Positions 1 through 12,612 of a stretch of 64,000 nucleotides of DNA are shown piece by piece; the stretch's first letter is position 1, and each line of letters begins with the position of its first letter. The translations under genes and the position numbers were made by a program. The notes beneath the pieces are model-generated. The model made no database searches. It saw only the letters and a program-made list of their open reading frames with translations, and had not been told where the DNA came from. Origin of the DNA: Lepidonotus clava (lineage: Eukaryota > Annelida > Polychaeta > Phyllodocida > Polynoidae); NCBI GenBank assembly GCA_936440205.1, contig OW387133.1:10382001-10446000 (forward strand), given 5' to 3'.

Positions 1-23
1 TGATATTACAGACCAATTCGTAT

Positions 24-1001
24 TGTGACGTTCTCTGGTAAGTCGGGGTTGCCGATTCTTACAACAGAGGAACGTGGGGGTTGTTCGGGTCTCGGGGCGG
101 ACGGGGAATCCGGGCCAAGAACCGAGATGTGTTTTTAGAGTCGTGCCTCGCGCACGAGGGGGGGGGCTGAGCGAATCGGTCGGGAATCGGCGCTCGATGT
201 CAAACGGAGGACTGCGGGGAAGGGAAATTATGGTAGGGGTACGGGTCGGCCGGGGTTCGTCTCGCTCTATCTCCCAGACCAGCATTCACCCCCACCGGGC
301 GGTCCACCCCGTGGTTCCGGTCCGCGGGGCCGTCGGGCCGTCGGTCGCCTATTGTTTGGTAGCGTGGGGCCGAGCCTGCCACGCCCTCGTCCCCGCGGAC
401 TTCGTTCCTTCGTCTCGCCCTTCATGCCTTCGTGCCATGCCGCGCCTCGGCTTCCGGGACGGTTTCAGGCCTTCGTGCCTTACTTCGGTCCTTCGTTCCT
501 CGTTCCTCGGGCCGTCGGGCCCCTACCCTAAGTTCCTCCTATTTATCTCGAACTTCGACTATTTGATCCTAACTTCTGGTTAATTGCTCGGATCGGCTCA
601 TCTTAGCGGTTGTTTCAGGAAAGAAGACACGTCTGGACACAAGGAGAACTGTTAAAGAACTCTGTTTATTCGGGCCTCACCGCCCCTTTATATACCCTAG
701 AGGTCAGCTCTGATTGGCTGCTTTCAGTCACGTGATCTACAACTGACGTCACTTCCGGTTTACATTTCACTTCCGGTTTACATATTTCCAGGTCTCGTTC
801 CTTTACATTTTCGTTCCTTTACACTTTCGTTCCTTACATATTCGTGCCTCTTTTTCGGGCTTTTTACACTTTCGTTCATTCTTACATATTTCGTTCTTTT
901 ACACTTTCGTTCCTTTTCGAACATATATACCTTTTATAATATTACCTTATTTTCTTCTTATTTTGATCTCTACATATTTGGATGAATAGCCGTTCATCAC
1001 A
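24..1001 (-). mobile_element. Solo LTR, Gypsy-like LTR retrotransposon family, copy 1
   Basis: This is a 978-bp terminal repeat in reverse orientation. Read on the minus strand it begins TGTGATGAA and ends AACGTCACA, giving the TG...CA ends and short inverted termini typical of LTRs. It is flanked by the 4-bp direct repeat GTAT (20-23 and 1002-1005), a target-site duplication size used by Gypsy and related integrases. On the minus strand a TATA-like stretch is followed by a CCGAATAAAC polyadenylation signal, the usual LTR promoter and R-region layout. A second copy in opposite orientation lies at 22051-23035. No internal coding region is present, so this is a recombination remnant. The family name is inferred from structure only. 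Confidence 0.8.
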
Positions 1002-1115
1002 GTATATATGAGTCATATTATTGTTAAAAATTGGCAATTTGGGGCATGAACTTTTGTGTCTAACATGTGTGATTTCTCTGCGACATTGTCATATTGTAGC
1101 TCATATCACACAGTG

Positions 1116-1425
1116 AGTGAGTGAGTGTTGGGTGTTTTACAGCGTACCAACAGCCAGAGTCATTTTCACAGTGAAAACCAGTAGGGACGAATTCTGTCTT
1201 TGGTGATTGAATCTATGAGATGAAAGTAACAGGATGGGCAAACAACATGGGATCAAAACCTAGAAAACGTTTTTGGCTGTACCTCATCCCTTAGTGAACC
1301 AATTAAGCACTAACTGGGAATTGAACCCAAAGAACCACTTGGTCAGTGCAGGGTCCCCCCTATCGTCGCCTTCTACGATCAGCAGGGGCTACTGAGGGCC
1401 TATTCTTACCCAGAACCCCATGGGG
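1116..1425 (-). repeat. tRNA-like SINE, copy 1
   Basis: This is a copy of a dispersed repeat of about 310 bp whose plus-strand left end reads agtgagtgagtgttgggtg. It is flanked by a 13-bp target-site duplication, ATATCACACAGTG (1103-1115) and ATATCGCACAGTG (1426-1438), with one mismatch. Read on the minus strand, a B-box-like GGTTCAATTCC is preceded by an A-box-like AGTRG segment, so the Pol III head is on the right. Two other copies lie at 24376-24682 (opposite orientation) and 35304-35939 (same orientation). No coding capacity is seen. Confidence 0.8.
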
Positions 1426-1695
1426 ATATCGCACAGTGTAAATCCCCCTTATAAGTGCCGTACGCCCGACGAGTGGGAGGCGGACCCCCTGGGGTGTGGG
1501 CAGTGACTCGGCCGACCACAGGTAACCAGGCGAGGTAGGTCCGCCGCCCGGCCGTGGGGGCCGTCACAGGTAGACGTACGCCGTGTTTACTGCGCCAACT
1601 CCCGCCAACAAAAGGGGGGAGGGGCCTGGAGGGGCCGGGATCAGAGGGGGTGACGTGCCACCGTCCTGACGCCAGACAGGTGCCCATGTTTACCT

Positions 1696-2199
1696 CAGGC
1701 ATCATACCGTTCCTTTATATTAAAGGAATTTCCTTTACATTCCTTTATTTTTGTGAAAATAGGCAAAATTCCTTTATTTTCCTTTATTTTTGTGAAAAAT
1801 TCCTTTTAATTCCTTTTTTTTTTTCTAAAGTAAGAAGATATCACATTATCTCATAGAATGCATAGAATTCCATTTTATTAGCGATAAAATTGCTAAATTT
1901 TCTAGCCGTCGATTGATCCAGGTCGACATGTCGATCGGCATGAGTCGACGCATTGATCGACATGAGTCGATGTGGGTCAACGCAGTACTGCACAGAAATA
2001 ATCAACAGGAAGGCAGTCCTGTTACAGTATTATTTGCCTTATTTCATGTTTAAACTCTCTGAAAGTTCTCTAAATATTCCTTTAAAATTCCTTTATTTTT
2101 CCTAGAAATCCCTGCAAATTCCTTTAAATTCCTATATTTTTACGAAAAAAACTTCCTTTAAATTCCTTTATTTTTTTTGGGAGGGCAGTATGATGCCTG
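1696..2199. mobile_element. MITE with CAGGCATCATAC termini
   Basis: The 12-bp perfect terminal inverted repeats are CAGGCATCATAC at the left and GTATGATGCCTG at 2188-2199. They are flanked by TTACCT direct repeats (1690-1695 and 2200-2205). The interior is non-coding. Both arms are made of attcctttaaattccttta-like repeats, and the middle (about 1910-1985) holds several degenerate GTCGACATG-type repeats. The structure is that of a non-autonomous DNA transposon, and the CAGG ends are reminiscent of hAT-like families. Without a transposase the superfamily is a guess. Confidence 0.7.
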
Positions 2200-2223
2200 T
2201 TACCTGCGCAGGGCTCTTATCAT

Positions 2224-2497
2224 ACCCTAGGCAGAGATGTCATTTTTCCTACTTTTGTAGGATTTCCTACTTTTTGGTGATTTTGGATCGCACAACAGAT
2301 CTTTCCTGCATTACTTAAATATCTGTTTTAGAGTATTTTTGTGTTAGTTTCAAGCTATTCAAACACCAATTCAAAGTCAGGTTTCTATTCCTAAAGGTTT
2401 TTTTCCCCTAGTTGCTTCTAGAAAAAAAGTAGGAAAATTGTTTCCCTCTGTTCCTACTTTTTCAACAGTCGGGAATCATGGCATCTCTGCCTAGGGT
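2224..2497. mobile_element. MITE with ACCCTAGGCAGAGATG termini
   Basis: Sixteen-base perfect inverted termini (ACCCTAGGCAGAGATG and its reverse complement) enclose about 240 bp of T-rich non-coding DNA. Partly symmetrical cctacttt/aaagtagg motifs lie near each end. CCTAGG may instead be a 6-bp target duplication outside a CAGAGATG terminus; being palindromic, it cannot be assigned. Similar CAGAGATGCCA starts occur at about 15194 and 59470, possibly truncated relatives. Confidence 0.65.
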
Positions 2498-2699
2498 GAT
2501 CCAGCTTCAGTAGTTTAATGCATCACTGATACAGGCAGGGTGATACCAAAGTGTTATCGCCCTGCAGAATGATACAGGAAAGTAGTTCTGGCAGTAGGAA
2601 ATATTTCCGCTTGTTCAGTTAGTCTAAGGTTTAAGACTTCACTTTTAGATGTTGCCAGGGTATGATCAATCCAAAACCAATGAAGAAGAAGGTCCTCAG

Positions 2700-2807
2700 T
2701 TGGTTATCAACTCTCGGTGTGTCAGGGGTAACAGCCTTTGGGTAGCCCTGCAGGCCTGCCCTCGGACTGCAGCTGATATTCCTGACACAGCTTGGGTTGA
2801 TAACCCA
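2700..2807. repeat. Imperfect inverted-repeat (hairpin) element
   Basis: The left arm ttggttatcaac...gtgtgtcagg (2700-2726) is matched by the right arm cctgacacagc...gttgataaccca (2781-2807), with a few mismatches, around a centre of about 54 bp. It resembles the end or core of a palindromic DNA transposon. No wider termini or target duplication were recognised. Confidence 0.5.
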
Positions 2808-3125
2808 CCTTGTACCTCCTCTCCCCGGTTAGACATATCGTCAGTACATGGGTATGTTATATTTAGTATGCTAAATTTACTGTTACGCTTTATGTTGTGT
2901 TAATACCGTGTTCAAACATATTCGCGTGCAAAATCAACCAGATCTATAGAGAATACGGTATTACATCATGCAATTATAATATCACTGTAAAGATATATAG
3001 ACATGTTAAACAGGGGCAAATGGGGGCGCGCGCGCATATAACTAAGTATTAAAACATTGCCCACTTGCGTGCACACACATTTGTTTTTTCCCTTCGTCAA
3101 GTTTAAGTCCCCACCAAAAAAGGGG

Positions 3126-3155
3126 GAGGGGGGGGGGGTCCTGCCCCCCCCCCCT
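3126..3155. repeat. G-run / C-run low-complexity tract
   Basis: A run of G followed within ten bases by a run of C. It could fold into a hairpin and is prone to length change or assembly error. It lies in otherwise unannotated intergenic DNA. Confidence 0.6.
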
Positions 3156-3694
3156 GGATACGCCCATGTAATATTTAAAATTTGACCGAACAGTTATGAC
3201 CAGACTCGGCCTTCCCCAGTCCATGCGTGCCCTCGGCGGCCCAGAGCAGTAGGTCACCGCCGTGAAGACGTGCGCCGCAGTATAATACCTCATCTTAAAC
3301 TCGCCGTCATAAATCAGTAGAGACATGAATTACAGATGAAGACTAATATTTTGGGACCTCTGACCGGCCGGTTTGTTTTAGCCACGTTTACACAGCGACT
3401 TAGAGATAGGCTTAGGTGGCGGCTACAGGCAGTCAGCTGTGGGCCTGTACCTATAGGCCCTCAATGTGCGATGATATATGCCCGGCCATAGCTCATTCAC
3501 CACCGCTGAGGGGGACGTACGTAGTAAGCGTCTCTTATTTACGTCCCGCCGCTCTGACAATGATGAAGAATACGAACAACCGACCAATACTAAAAGGTGC
3601 GGCCGTACTACGAGTTGGGGAACTCTGATTTAGACGTGGGTTCTGTTGATATACAGGTGTGCCTTTTGATTTACAGGTGTGCCTTTTTGATTTA

Positions 3695-3726
3695 CACCTG
3701 GGCGTCCCCCAACAGACGCCCAGGTG
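3695..3726. repeat. Perfect 11-bp stem hairpin
   Basis: CACCTGGGCGT and ACGCCCAGGTG flank a 10-base loop. Two short direct repeats of tacaggtgtgcctttt lie just upstream (about 3651-3690). Function is unknown; it may be a remnant of a foldback element. Confidence 0.5.
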
Positions 3727-4820
3727 AGGCATGGGGCAGGGTGGTCATCTGTGGGTGCCGCCCACACATGATGGACCGGTGCCTCGGTGACATGTCGCCC
3801 CTGGTCTATATTATGACCGGCCGGTAAGGGGGACTAGTGAAGACGTATGGTCAGTCTGCCAAGGCCAATGACTCCATCAGCCCACCTAGATTTACGACCC
3901 AAACCCACCTTCTGAGTGATGTATCACGCCGACGACCAGAAATAAAAGTGTCAAGGATGCTCTGTGGTTGCAAGTTGAATAGCATGCACACTACGATGAT
4001 TTCTACGTTGAACATGTAGGCCTAACAGTAGAAATTAACAAGGCTAATTTCTTCCTTGTTTCTATTCCATAGTCCATTTTTCCAACATTGCGATTTATTT
4101 TGATTTTCAACTGTGATCTGATAACAACATATTTCCAAGAAAGAGGGGTTTAGATTATTTCCAGTGACCTATATTGGGTTTATCCAGAATAACATAATTT
4201 TCATAATTATTTGTTCAAGAAAGAAAACAAACTTATCAGTGCTTTCTGGCAACGGAGAAACGTGTCCCCTTAAATGAGAACAGGCATTTACACTTTTTGT
4301 CCAAAAATATGAAATAAGTGTCATATGTATCAATCAAGCCGTCAAATAGGTTCTATATTTATATATTACACCACTTATTGCCCATTTAACATGTGCTCCT
4401 TTGTCAGAGCCCGGCGCGTTTTGCGAAGGGACGAGGGGTACTTTTTGGGGGGTTTGGATCTAGATTGCGGCGGATCCCCGTTGGCTAAGTTGTGGACGGT
4501 TTTGTCTGGTGCCGAGGGTTGGCTCCCATCTGTCACCACCTATGATACATGTACCCCTCAGTGACAGCCCACAACAGACGAGTCATTTTTATTTATCTAG
4601 CTGGGGTCTGTTAGCATGTCACTTGTGAGGCGGACTGCTCGGCGCTACCTCCCATCACGAGGGCCGGCACGTCAGGCTCACTGGCTCAAGGCGATTTATG
4701 AGCCCACAAAACACACCGACCATAATCCTATATACTCCTATACTACTCCTCAAACAGTGGGCCCCGAGCCGCTACCGCCAAGGCGCCGTCGACTCAAGTT
4801 CTATGGCCTGCAGATCTTTG

Positions 4821-4936
4821 TATTGGAATGACAGATTCATATTTAGAGCAGAAATGACAGGATTTTGAAAGGGATGCCGTATTGGGATAACAGATTCATA
4901 TTTAGAGCAGAAATGACAAGATTTTCAAAGGAATGC
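4821..4936. repeat. Two-copy tandem repeat, period about 60 bp
   Basis: Two near-identical units each contain cagattcatatttagagcag and begin at about 4821 and 4881. Non-coding. Confidence 0.7.
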
Positions 4937-7132
4937 TATCTTAATTTCTTCTCTTTACTTAACCTGGACGGCACCCAAAGACATGTCCACTTGTGACAGG
5001 CATATAATTAGTGCATTGACAGTATTGTTGGATGCTGCCAAAATGTATCATGTTTCTGTAAATTACGATTGTCGTTTTTTGAAACATACTCCGTGGAATT
5101 GTCATTTGTTTTCTTCTTTAAACATTTGTTCAGAGACACAGTCTGTAAACTGGCCGATATGCTTCACGTCCTATAGCTTTGTTTTTGTTGAGAAAATTTG
5201 CCCAAATTAAAGAAACTATAAGTATCTATTCCTCAAGTGGCAGACGCATATTTATTTAAGACAGTTTTGATTTGGCATAGACGTAGCCAGAATAAGAAAA
5301 AGCTAAGCTAACTGTCTTCTCAAAAGGGAGACTAAATATAATATAGCCATCGTCAAGTCCAATTTGCTTTATCAAAATATATCTTTGATACACGAAATTG
5401 AACTTGATTGTGGCTGGGAATTAAATGCTCTTGTTCACTAAAATACATTACCAAAGAACAGAACCACGGTACATGGAGAACATTGTTATTGTTAGTACTA
5501 GATGCATGTTAATGCATTGCATCTGAAAGCTGAAGCTTGGCAGAAAGCTCCAGCCTTTTGCCTGTCAGCTGAACTGACGTTTTGACTTTTAAAAGGAAAT
5601 GGTAGACTTGTGTTTAGGCTTGATTACCTCAGCTTTAACGATGGCAGACCATGCTCACAAAGACTTTTCCCCCGCTCCCCAGCTACTTCTGAACATGTTG
5701 CATGTCGGCCTTTCATTCAACTATTCAATCAAGGAACATTACGCCGGTTTTAGTGTACTCAAAAGTAATTGACCCATATTAAAACGCCCCCTGAGTTAAC
5801 TCAACATACGCTTAGACACGCTTATAATCCCACCACCTGATTTACATTCAGCATGATTGCTAAGTTTGTAATAGCTTTCATAAAACTTTATTGCTTCGTA
5901 TAATAGCACCTCTCGCTGGTATGGAATGAATACAATTATTGGCTAGAGGCTTGTGTGTACTGGTTCGGTTACTCATAGACTTGGTGTCAAAGTGGATTTA
6001 TCGTCACAAAGATGCAGGTCATTTTCACAAGCATTTCGCCGAATGAGAATTGAATTGTTATAAAGCTATTTGAATGGGAAGATTAGCATACAGACACTTT
6101 TAATACAGTTGAGAAACGTCCATAAAGTTCATTTGAGGTATTTGCGGTATTTCCTTGCTGCTGTGCTTTTCGCGCCAAACAATCGGCAGAGCAGACGACA
6201 TTTTACGACCTTTGCTTTGAGATTTGCAGCCATGGTCCACATTGGAGACACAGTGTAAAGGGAGTATTACACTACACATAAGACATAAGCTGTGATATGA
6301 CGATCTTGCAGAGAAGTTGCACATATAGAGATAAAATTCTTCCGTACACATATGTGAGATACTCCAAGTTGTCAATTTTTAAAAATTACTATCACTCGTG
6401 TATGCGACGTGTTTGTTATATCATATCACGCTAATATCGCAGCCTGAGTCATGTAGTGTAATGCACCTTTAATCGATTTCTGTGGCGACGAGCAACAAAG
6501 CAGACCCAGGGATATACCAAAATAATTCCAAAACAACAACAACAACAAATCTCAAAAAGTCACAAGAACTGTTCACTGCCCTGTCCTCCTAGGGACCTAG
6601 AGTTTTAATTAATCTGGCGAAACAAGAATGAACCGGTCAACACCAAAGGCCGGGTTGGGAATGGAGGCAATCTTACTGTGCCCATGCCTTGTGTGCCCTG
6701 TCCCCGGCCACCACCATGGTCATGGAGGCGGGCTTTGAAGCATGCCTTGATGAATGCCATTTAGAGGTGAATGGATGTTTTGCGGCCACAATTTTAACCG
6801 GGCCCAAAGCGGGCCCTGAACCTGAGGTCATAGTTTGAGGGCTATTAAAGCCTGGGTGAGGGCCGATGGGGTGAGGGGGGTGGCCGGGTTAGGGAAGAGG
6901 GCCCCCAGACCCAACCCTTGGCTTCTGTGTGAACCTGTGGGCCTGTGACCCGAGCGTTACCTCTCTGTGTGCGAGGGACCACCACGCTGAGGCACAACAC
7001 ACCGAGGTAGGAGACTCACTAAGAGTTTTTTTTTCCCATTTTTTTTAAATTTGACATATCACTATTAAAACCTTAAGATGGAAAAACAAACATTGAAATG
7101 TGCAAAATGTTCATCCCAGGCATGGGCACAAG

Positions 7133-7402
7133 TGGATCATATGAGTTGTTTGTTGCAAAATGCGTGTTTAATAATTTCTTGAAAAGATAGCTTGTAGAAA
7201 TGTCTACTTGTGGAAGCTAACCCACTGTAATGTAAATGAAATGTAAGAACCTTAAGTTGTAAATCTTTTGATGGGAAATATCTAGCCATATTTGTCATGA
7301 GAAAATTGGATCATGCAATTGAATTTTGTGGCAAAATTTGTGTTAAATGATTTATTTTAAAGAAATAGTTCTTTTGAAATGTCCACGGTCGAGAGCTATC
7401 CA
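7133..7402. repeat. Diverged tandem duplication, period about 180 bp
   Basis: Segments starting ggatcat at 7133 and 7312 share an order of motifs (gcaaaat.tgtgttta, aaatgtc.ac, agct..cc). They look like an old duplication. The boundaries are approximate. Confidence 0.4.
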
Positions 7403-9270
7403 GAGTTAAATCCCACTGCGAGTCACGGTAGATACCAGCGGTTATTCTTGAGCATTTTCTATCTCCCTACGACCACTTAAAATTAAAAAGAAAACCCAGA
7501 GGGGTGAGGTATATGCGGCCGTGCAGGTCTGAATCAGATAAGGCCGAAGGGGGAGTTGGCGTGTTCATCCTCCGAGGGCCTGCTGAGACATAGACCCGGC
7601 TGTGGCAGGGGTAAGCGATACAACCAGGGTAGTAATGGACCAGGGGACTGACATCTATACCCCCCTACCTGGGGCCTCCCCCCTCCCCTTCAGCGCTTCC
7701 CCAATGACAGCCTATTGTGCCTAGATTAAACTATGTCCGCCGAATACATGGTGTGTGGGGGGAGGTGGAAGTTGAGGCAGGTAGGAAGAACATAGGGCTG
7801 GGCTCAGGTGTCAGCCCCTGACCCGGTTAGGCTGAGGAGGAGGAGGAGCGGGGGGAGGGGGGGGGGTAAGTAATGCACGTATAGCTACTGTGGCCGGCCA
7901 TGGGCCAGTGGTTCCCTTACAAAGACCTAGACCTGACTATCAGGGGGGGGGGGGGGCTGAATTCTCCCACATGAAGCGTTACCGAAAGCTTTATGACGAG
8001 TATCTCTGTAAGACCGTATATTTCCACTTAAAAATGGGGGAAAAGTAGGTGGTGGCTTTGAATTTCAATGAATGCAACTAAAAAGAAGAGAGATTTGAAG
8101 GGCGGACAGAGACAGGAAAATGCGTCGGTTTCCAGTTGTAGGGTCCTCCGGGAGAGGCTTAAACGTCGGCGGTGTCATTGAAAGGGTAAATTAGAGAAGT
8201 GGGATCATTTTCTCCTGCTCAAACATGTCCGTAATTACAGCCCGCCCGCCATCTGTGTATGAAAGCATTCGTGATGCAAAACAGTGGCCATCGCCCGCGG
8301 CCACTTCTTTATACAGACCTTATGAAAATTTGATCTAATTATTAGGCAAAAAAGGGCCGCACCCCCGGGGCAGCGGACCCCACCAGTTAGCACCAGACCA
8401 GATTTTTTTCATTGCGTTTTAATGAAGTTTTGCATTGGAAGTGCCACAGGCAATTTGCGCTCGTACTTGGAGAGCGTTTTGAAACTGAACCAGCTTTAAT
8501 TATGTATCAGGGACCTTGTGTCCACGCCAAAGGGGGAAACGCCTCATCGAGTTGCGCCCAGATAGGGGTCTTTAAGCGGAATATTAGTAGAGTCTATTAA
8601 ATTAAATTTTGGGGGAAAAGTAACATGTGGTCGCCCGCTATTAATGCTAACACTTTAGAGATTATCCTGTAAAGTAACAGCTGTATTTCATAACATTATA
8701 TACACCGATCATCTATAAAACAGTAGTTAAATTGTTTATAAGTTACTATTAAATATCTATTTGATATAATAAAAATCTCATTTGTATGGATATGTATATG
8801 GACGAAATTGTAATAATTTAAATTATGGCTGGGGGAGAAGGAAGACAAGAGTAATCCTACTTAGGGTAAATAAAACTGATTTAAAAAGTAAATATTTAGA
8901 GAATGCAAGATACCACAGTAGGCCTGTCTCAGTTATATTACCTAACTCAAAGAAAATATAGGCAGCTGACAGCTTTTATATATCTTCTATCCAGTATGAG
9001 AATTCTGATAATTAATGGTATATTCCCCTCCCCCCCCTTCCCTCCCCACCTCCCCCCAACACTGGTGGGTTGGGTGTTACGGAGCCAACATCATTGTTCC
9101 ATGTCGAAGGCAAGGTCGCACTTCAGCACTATAACTTCGCTGGCTAAGCTTTCATTAATTGACAGGGTGACAAACAAGCTCGGCGATTCATCAATCATCC
9201 AACTTAATCAGTTCACCTGCAATTAACGACCTGAGGGGGGCAAAAACAATATCTCCCCGTCATGCAACCG

Positions 9271-9284
9271 GGCGCCCCCTGGTG
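9271..9284 (-). promoter_or_regulatory. CTCF-like motif
   Basis: The minus strand reads CACCAGGGGGCGCC, matching the core of the bilaterian CTCF consensus (CCASYAGRKGGCRS). It is in intergenic DNA with no gene nearby. Motif match only; occupancy is unknown. Confidence 0.5.
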
Positions 9285-10889
9285 CCGAGGCCCCGCGGTG
9301 AGCGCACCACAACCCGTTCCAACGCAGTTACAGCCGGTCTCCGTGGGGTTCCAACAGAGCGGTAAAGCAGAAACGCCCGAAGGGGGCGGGCTAAGGAGTG
9401 AAAACCTGCCAGGGTTTGAATTTATGGCGATAAAACGCCACTGGAAATGGCAACATTGCTCAGTTGGGAGCTGGCACCAGGCAAGAAACACAATTATGAG
9501 GCACTTAAATCGGTGCACACCAAGAAGTATGTGTTAATAATGGATGGTGCACAACAAGAAAACCTATATTTAATGCATTGGCAATATTCATAATGCCTCC
9601 TAGGGAATCTGATACAATAGTTGGTGTTTTTATGCTATCCGCGGGAGCATAATAAGATGGCATGATAATTTATTTTTCAAGTTCCTTAGATGGGGCGTAA
9701 TGTATTCAATTATAACATTCCACAGACCGGTATCTTTTTTGTCGCCATGGTTTTGGTGACTGATATTAAGTCTCTGATTTCAGTTATTTTAGGGAAGAAT
9801 TACGTAATTTTTCCCTGCACGCAAACGGCCTACGGCCTTCATTTTCGACATGCAATGCGTATAAGGACAGTTTGGAAAGAACATATATAAGGGGGCTAAG
9901 GTGATTCTTGGTCCCCAAAAAATTATCGGTCAAGAAAGCAAAGACCAGACATATCCAACCATTCATCAAAGTCAGGAAGTGAGAACACTGCCGTATGTTT
10001 TGTTGTTGTCATGAATGATTGATTACTAGCATGCTATGTTGAAATGTGAGAGGAAATTTGTTTTTGGTTTCAAAGTATACTTCCGTATACTGAATTAGAC
10101 ATTTCCCTCATATATCCATAGTGTATAGTAAAACAGTACCTTTGCTTTTGATAATTGTAGGTAAAACTTAGCAAGATCAGCTGTAACACCAAATGTAATA
10201 CGACTACAACAATATCTGGCCCATTTTTGTGATGTAATACGCTATGTACAATTTCTATGAGTAAAACGTAGCGAATTGGTCATTTTCGACGACTACCCTA
10301 GATATGGATGCCAAGATTATCTGCATTTATGCCTATACTGAATAAGTTGTGCACCACCTAATATATTTTAACCTACATTTCATCTATTCTTTCCTCTTGA
10401 TTTCTCTATATTTTGTAGATGCATAACACATTTTACTTTTTTTTTTCATTTGCCCGTTTTCTATATGGCTCACTAGGGTTCCGATTCAGCCAATCAGAGA
10501 AACCGGAACTACATTGCTTAACACCGGAACTGGTTGTGAAGCCACCCTAAAATGTTATTATTTTCAATAATATCAACATTACAATTAGAATATTCTTTTG
10601 GAATTCCGAAGTCATAAGGAGTCAGAAGAAACCTAAGGGAATCCCTTCTCAAAAATCCATTAATATAGGAGGAAAATACAATATGGTGGAGCCCCCATGG
10701 GCGGTATACACTGGAGATGGGGAGGTCATCGCGCAGGTATAGGAGATTCTGGTGACAGCGTGCTCCGGGTGTGGTGACAGTCTAGCCCTGGTCACGGCAC
10801 CAGCTGGTGTCATCCGTGACGACGTGCACGGTGGTCACGGCACACCAAAATACACATGTGGGTGTCCTCCACAGTCCCGTACTGGACAG

Positions 10890-11145
10890 AATGCTGTAGT
10901 GATTCAGTGTGGTGCGAGCACAGGCGCAGTGAGGGGATTGCAGTTGGGCGTTGGTGGTAAATCAGTGGAAATACGTAGGAAGATAGTGATTGAATAGTGA
11001 TCAATCAGTATGTGATAAATCAATATCTCCGAAATATTTGCATTAGCTGGGCAATGGAATCAGTAGCATTTTCAGTAGCTCATTTTGATATTTTAGACAT
11101 ACTGATTGATGGAGTAACCACTGCCTTTTGTACCATAGTATCTGT
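10890..11145. mobile_element. CAGTGG-type interspersed element, diverged copy
   Basis: Rich in cagtgg/atcagt words, with tccgaaatatttg in the middle, agtagctcattttgatatttta and a ccactgc.ttttg end. The same order occurs at about 24840-25040, 34866-35093 and 48316-49252. The clearest copy has inverted termini GACCAAAACGCAGTGG. This is the most diverged copy and its ends are approximate. Confidence 0.45.
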
Positions 11146-11875
11146 AACAGGTTATATTCATTTGAAAGCCTTCTGAAAAATAGACTATTTGAACTGCACG
11201 GTGGTAAAGATTATGTCAGAAGTCGTGGGGGATCACTTGCACAGTTGACATTGGTCCTAAGAATATTTCCAAAATAGCTTAATTTGATTTCGGATGATGT
11301 CGTTCGTATCGATTGTTCCTGTAGTAAGCTATAGTTTACATAGGTCTTTTATATAATTAAGGAAGAAGGGAATTGAGAATTTACGTTTTTGTGAACAACA
11401 CTCATGATATCACTGGAGTAAAGGCTCATTATGTTAAGGAGTGCTATAGTTTTTTCTCCCTTGAAATCTCCCGGCGATACGCCCTCAATGTTTCTGTAAG
11501 CAGGGACATTCCCTCACACAATGCCAACACGTAGGAGTTTTCTTTAAAACGGTTGCCTATACATGTATTTAAAAATATATATTGGCCTAAGACCAATGTA
11601 TAAATTAGATATTCCAGTATCTAATGCAAGCCCTAGAGGTAGAAATGATACTCATTTTGATATTATACATGATACACTGATGCACCTTCGGGGTAGATCC
11701 AACTCGTATAAAAAGAATGTTGATAAAAGTGAACATTTTCTGTATGCTTTAATTTTATAGCTCAAGCTTATGCACTTTACCTCCAAATTCAAGTTTGCTA
11801 CACAAGGAGATCCCTTTTCTTAATTTTCAAATGAAATAAGCTGAAACATTGTACCTAGATCTTTACCTAGATCTC

Positions 11876-12612
11876 AAAGTACATGATATATGTTGGCCAA
11901 GAATCATGTACATGATATACATTGGCCGAGAGTCATATTACATGATATACATTGGCCAAGACTCATAGTCCATGATTTATATTTTGGCCAAGTGTCATAG
12001 TACATGATATACATTGGCTAAGCATCACAGTACACGATGTATACATTAGGCAAGAGCCATATTACATGTTATATGTTGACCAAGAGTCATATAACATGAT
12101 ATACATTGGTCAAGAGTCATATTACATGATATACATTGGCCAAGACTCATAGTACATGATATGTACAATGACCAAGAGTCACGGTACATGATGTGTGCTG
12201 GCCAAGAGTTACAGTACATGATATATGTTGGCCAAGAGTCAAAGTACACGATTATGTTGGCTAAGACTCACAGTGTATGATATGTACATTGACCAAGAGT
12301 CACACTACTGTATGATATGTACATTGACCAAGAGTCACACTACATGATATACATTGGCCAAGAGTCAAAGTACATGGTATGTGTTAGCCAAGACTCACAG
12401 TGTATGATATGTACATTGACCAAGAGTCAAAGTACACAATATATGTTGGCTAAGAGTCAAAGTATATGACATATACATTGGCCAAGACTCAGAGTACATG
12501 ATATATGTTGACCAAGAGTCACAGTACATGTTGGCCGAGGCTCATAGTACATGATAGACTTTGGCCAAGAGCCATAGTACATGATATACACTGGGTAAGA
12601 GTCAAAGTACGC
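11876..12612. repeat. Minisatellite, unit about 30 bp
   Basis: About two dozen degenerate units of the type tacatgatatacattggcc followed by aagagtcatag are arrayed head to tail. They differ mainly by transitions and small indels. Frames crossing the array are repeats, not genes. Confidence 0.9.

Larger units (their letters stand above)
3727..10890. other. Intergenic stretch without recognisable gene
   Basis: Reading frames here are short and have no family signature or splice-consistent coding. Inside are a 60-bp tandem duplication (4821-4936), a diverged duplication (7133-7402), moderately GC-rich non-repetitive blocks near 6590-7010 and 7500-7960, and a CTCF-like motif at 9271-9284. The rest is AT-rich DNA in which I see nothing. 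Confidence 0.5.

Noticed and set aside
74-583. 169-codon open frame near the left edge
   Set aside because: It lies wholly inside the solo LTR (24-1001), antisense to it, and reflects GC-rich LTR sequence.
9262-9537. Overlapping frames of 91 and 101 codons on both strands
   Set aside because: Opposed frames over the same GC-rich stretch with no signature; the only supported feature there is the CTCF-like motif.
11876-12612. Possible CRISPR-like array of regular repeats
   Set aside because: Units are contiguous and degenerate with no unique spacers, in a eukaryotic context; it is a minisatellite. The same holds for 57296-57955.
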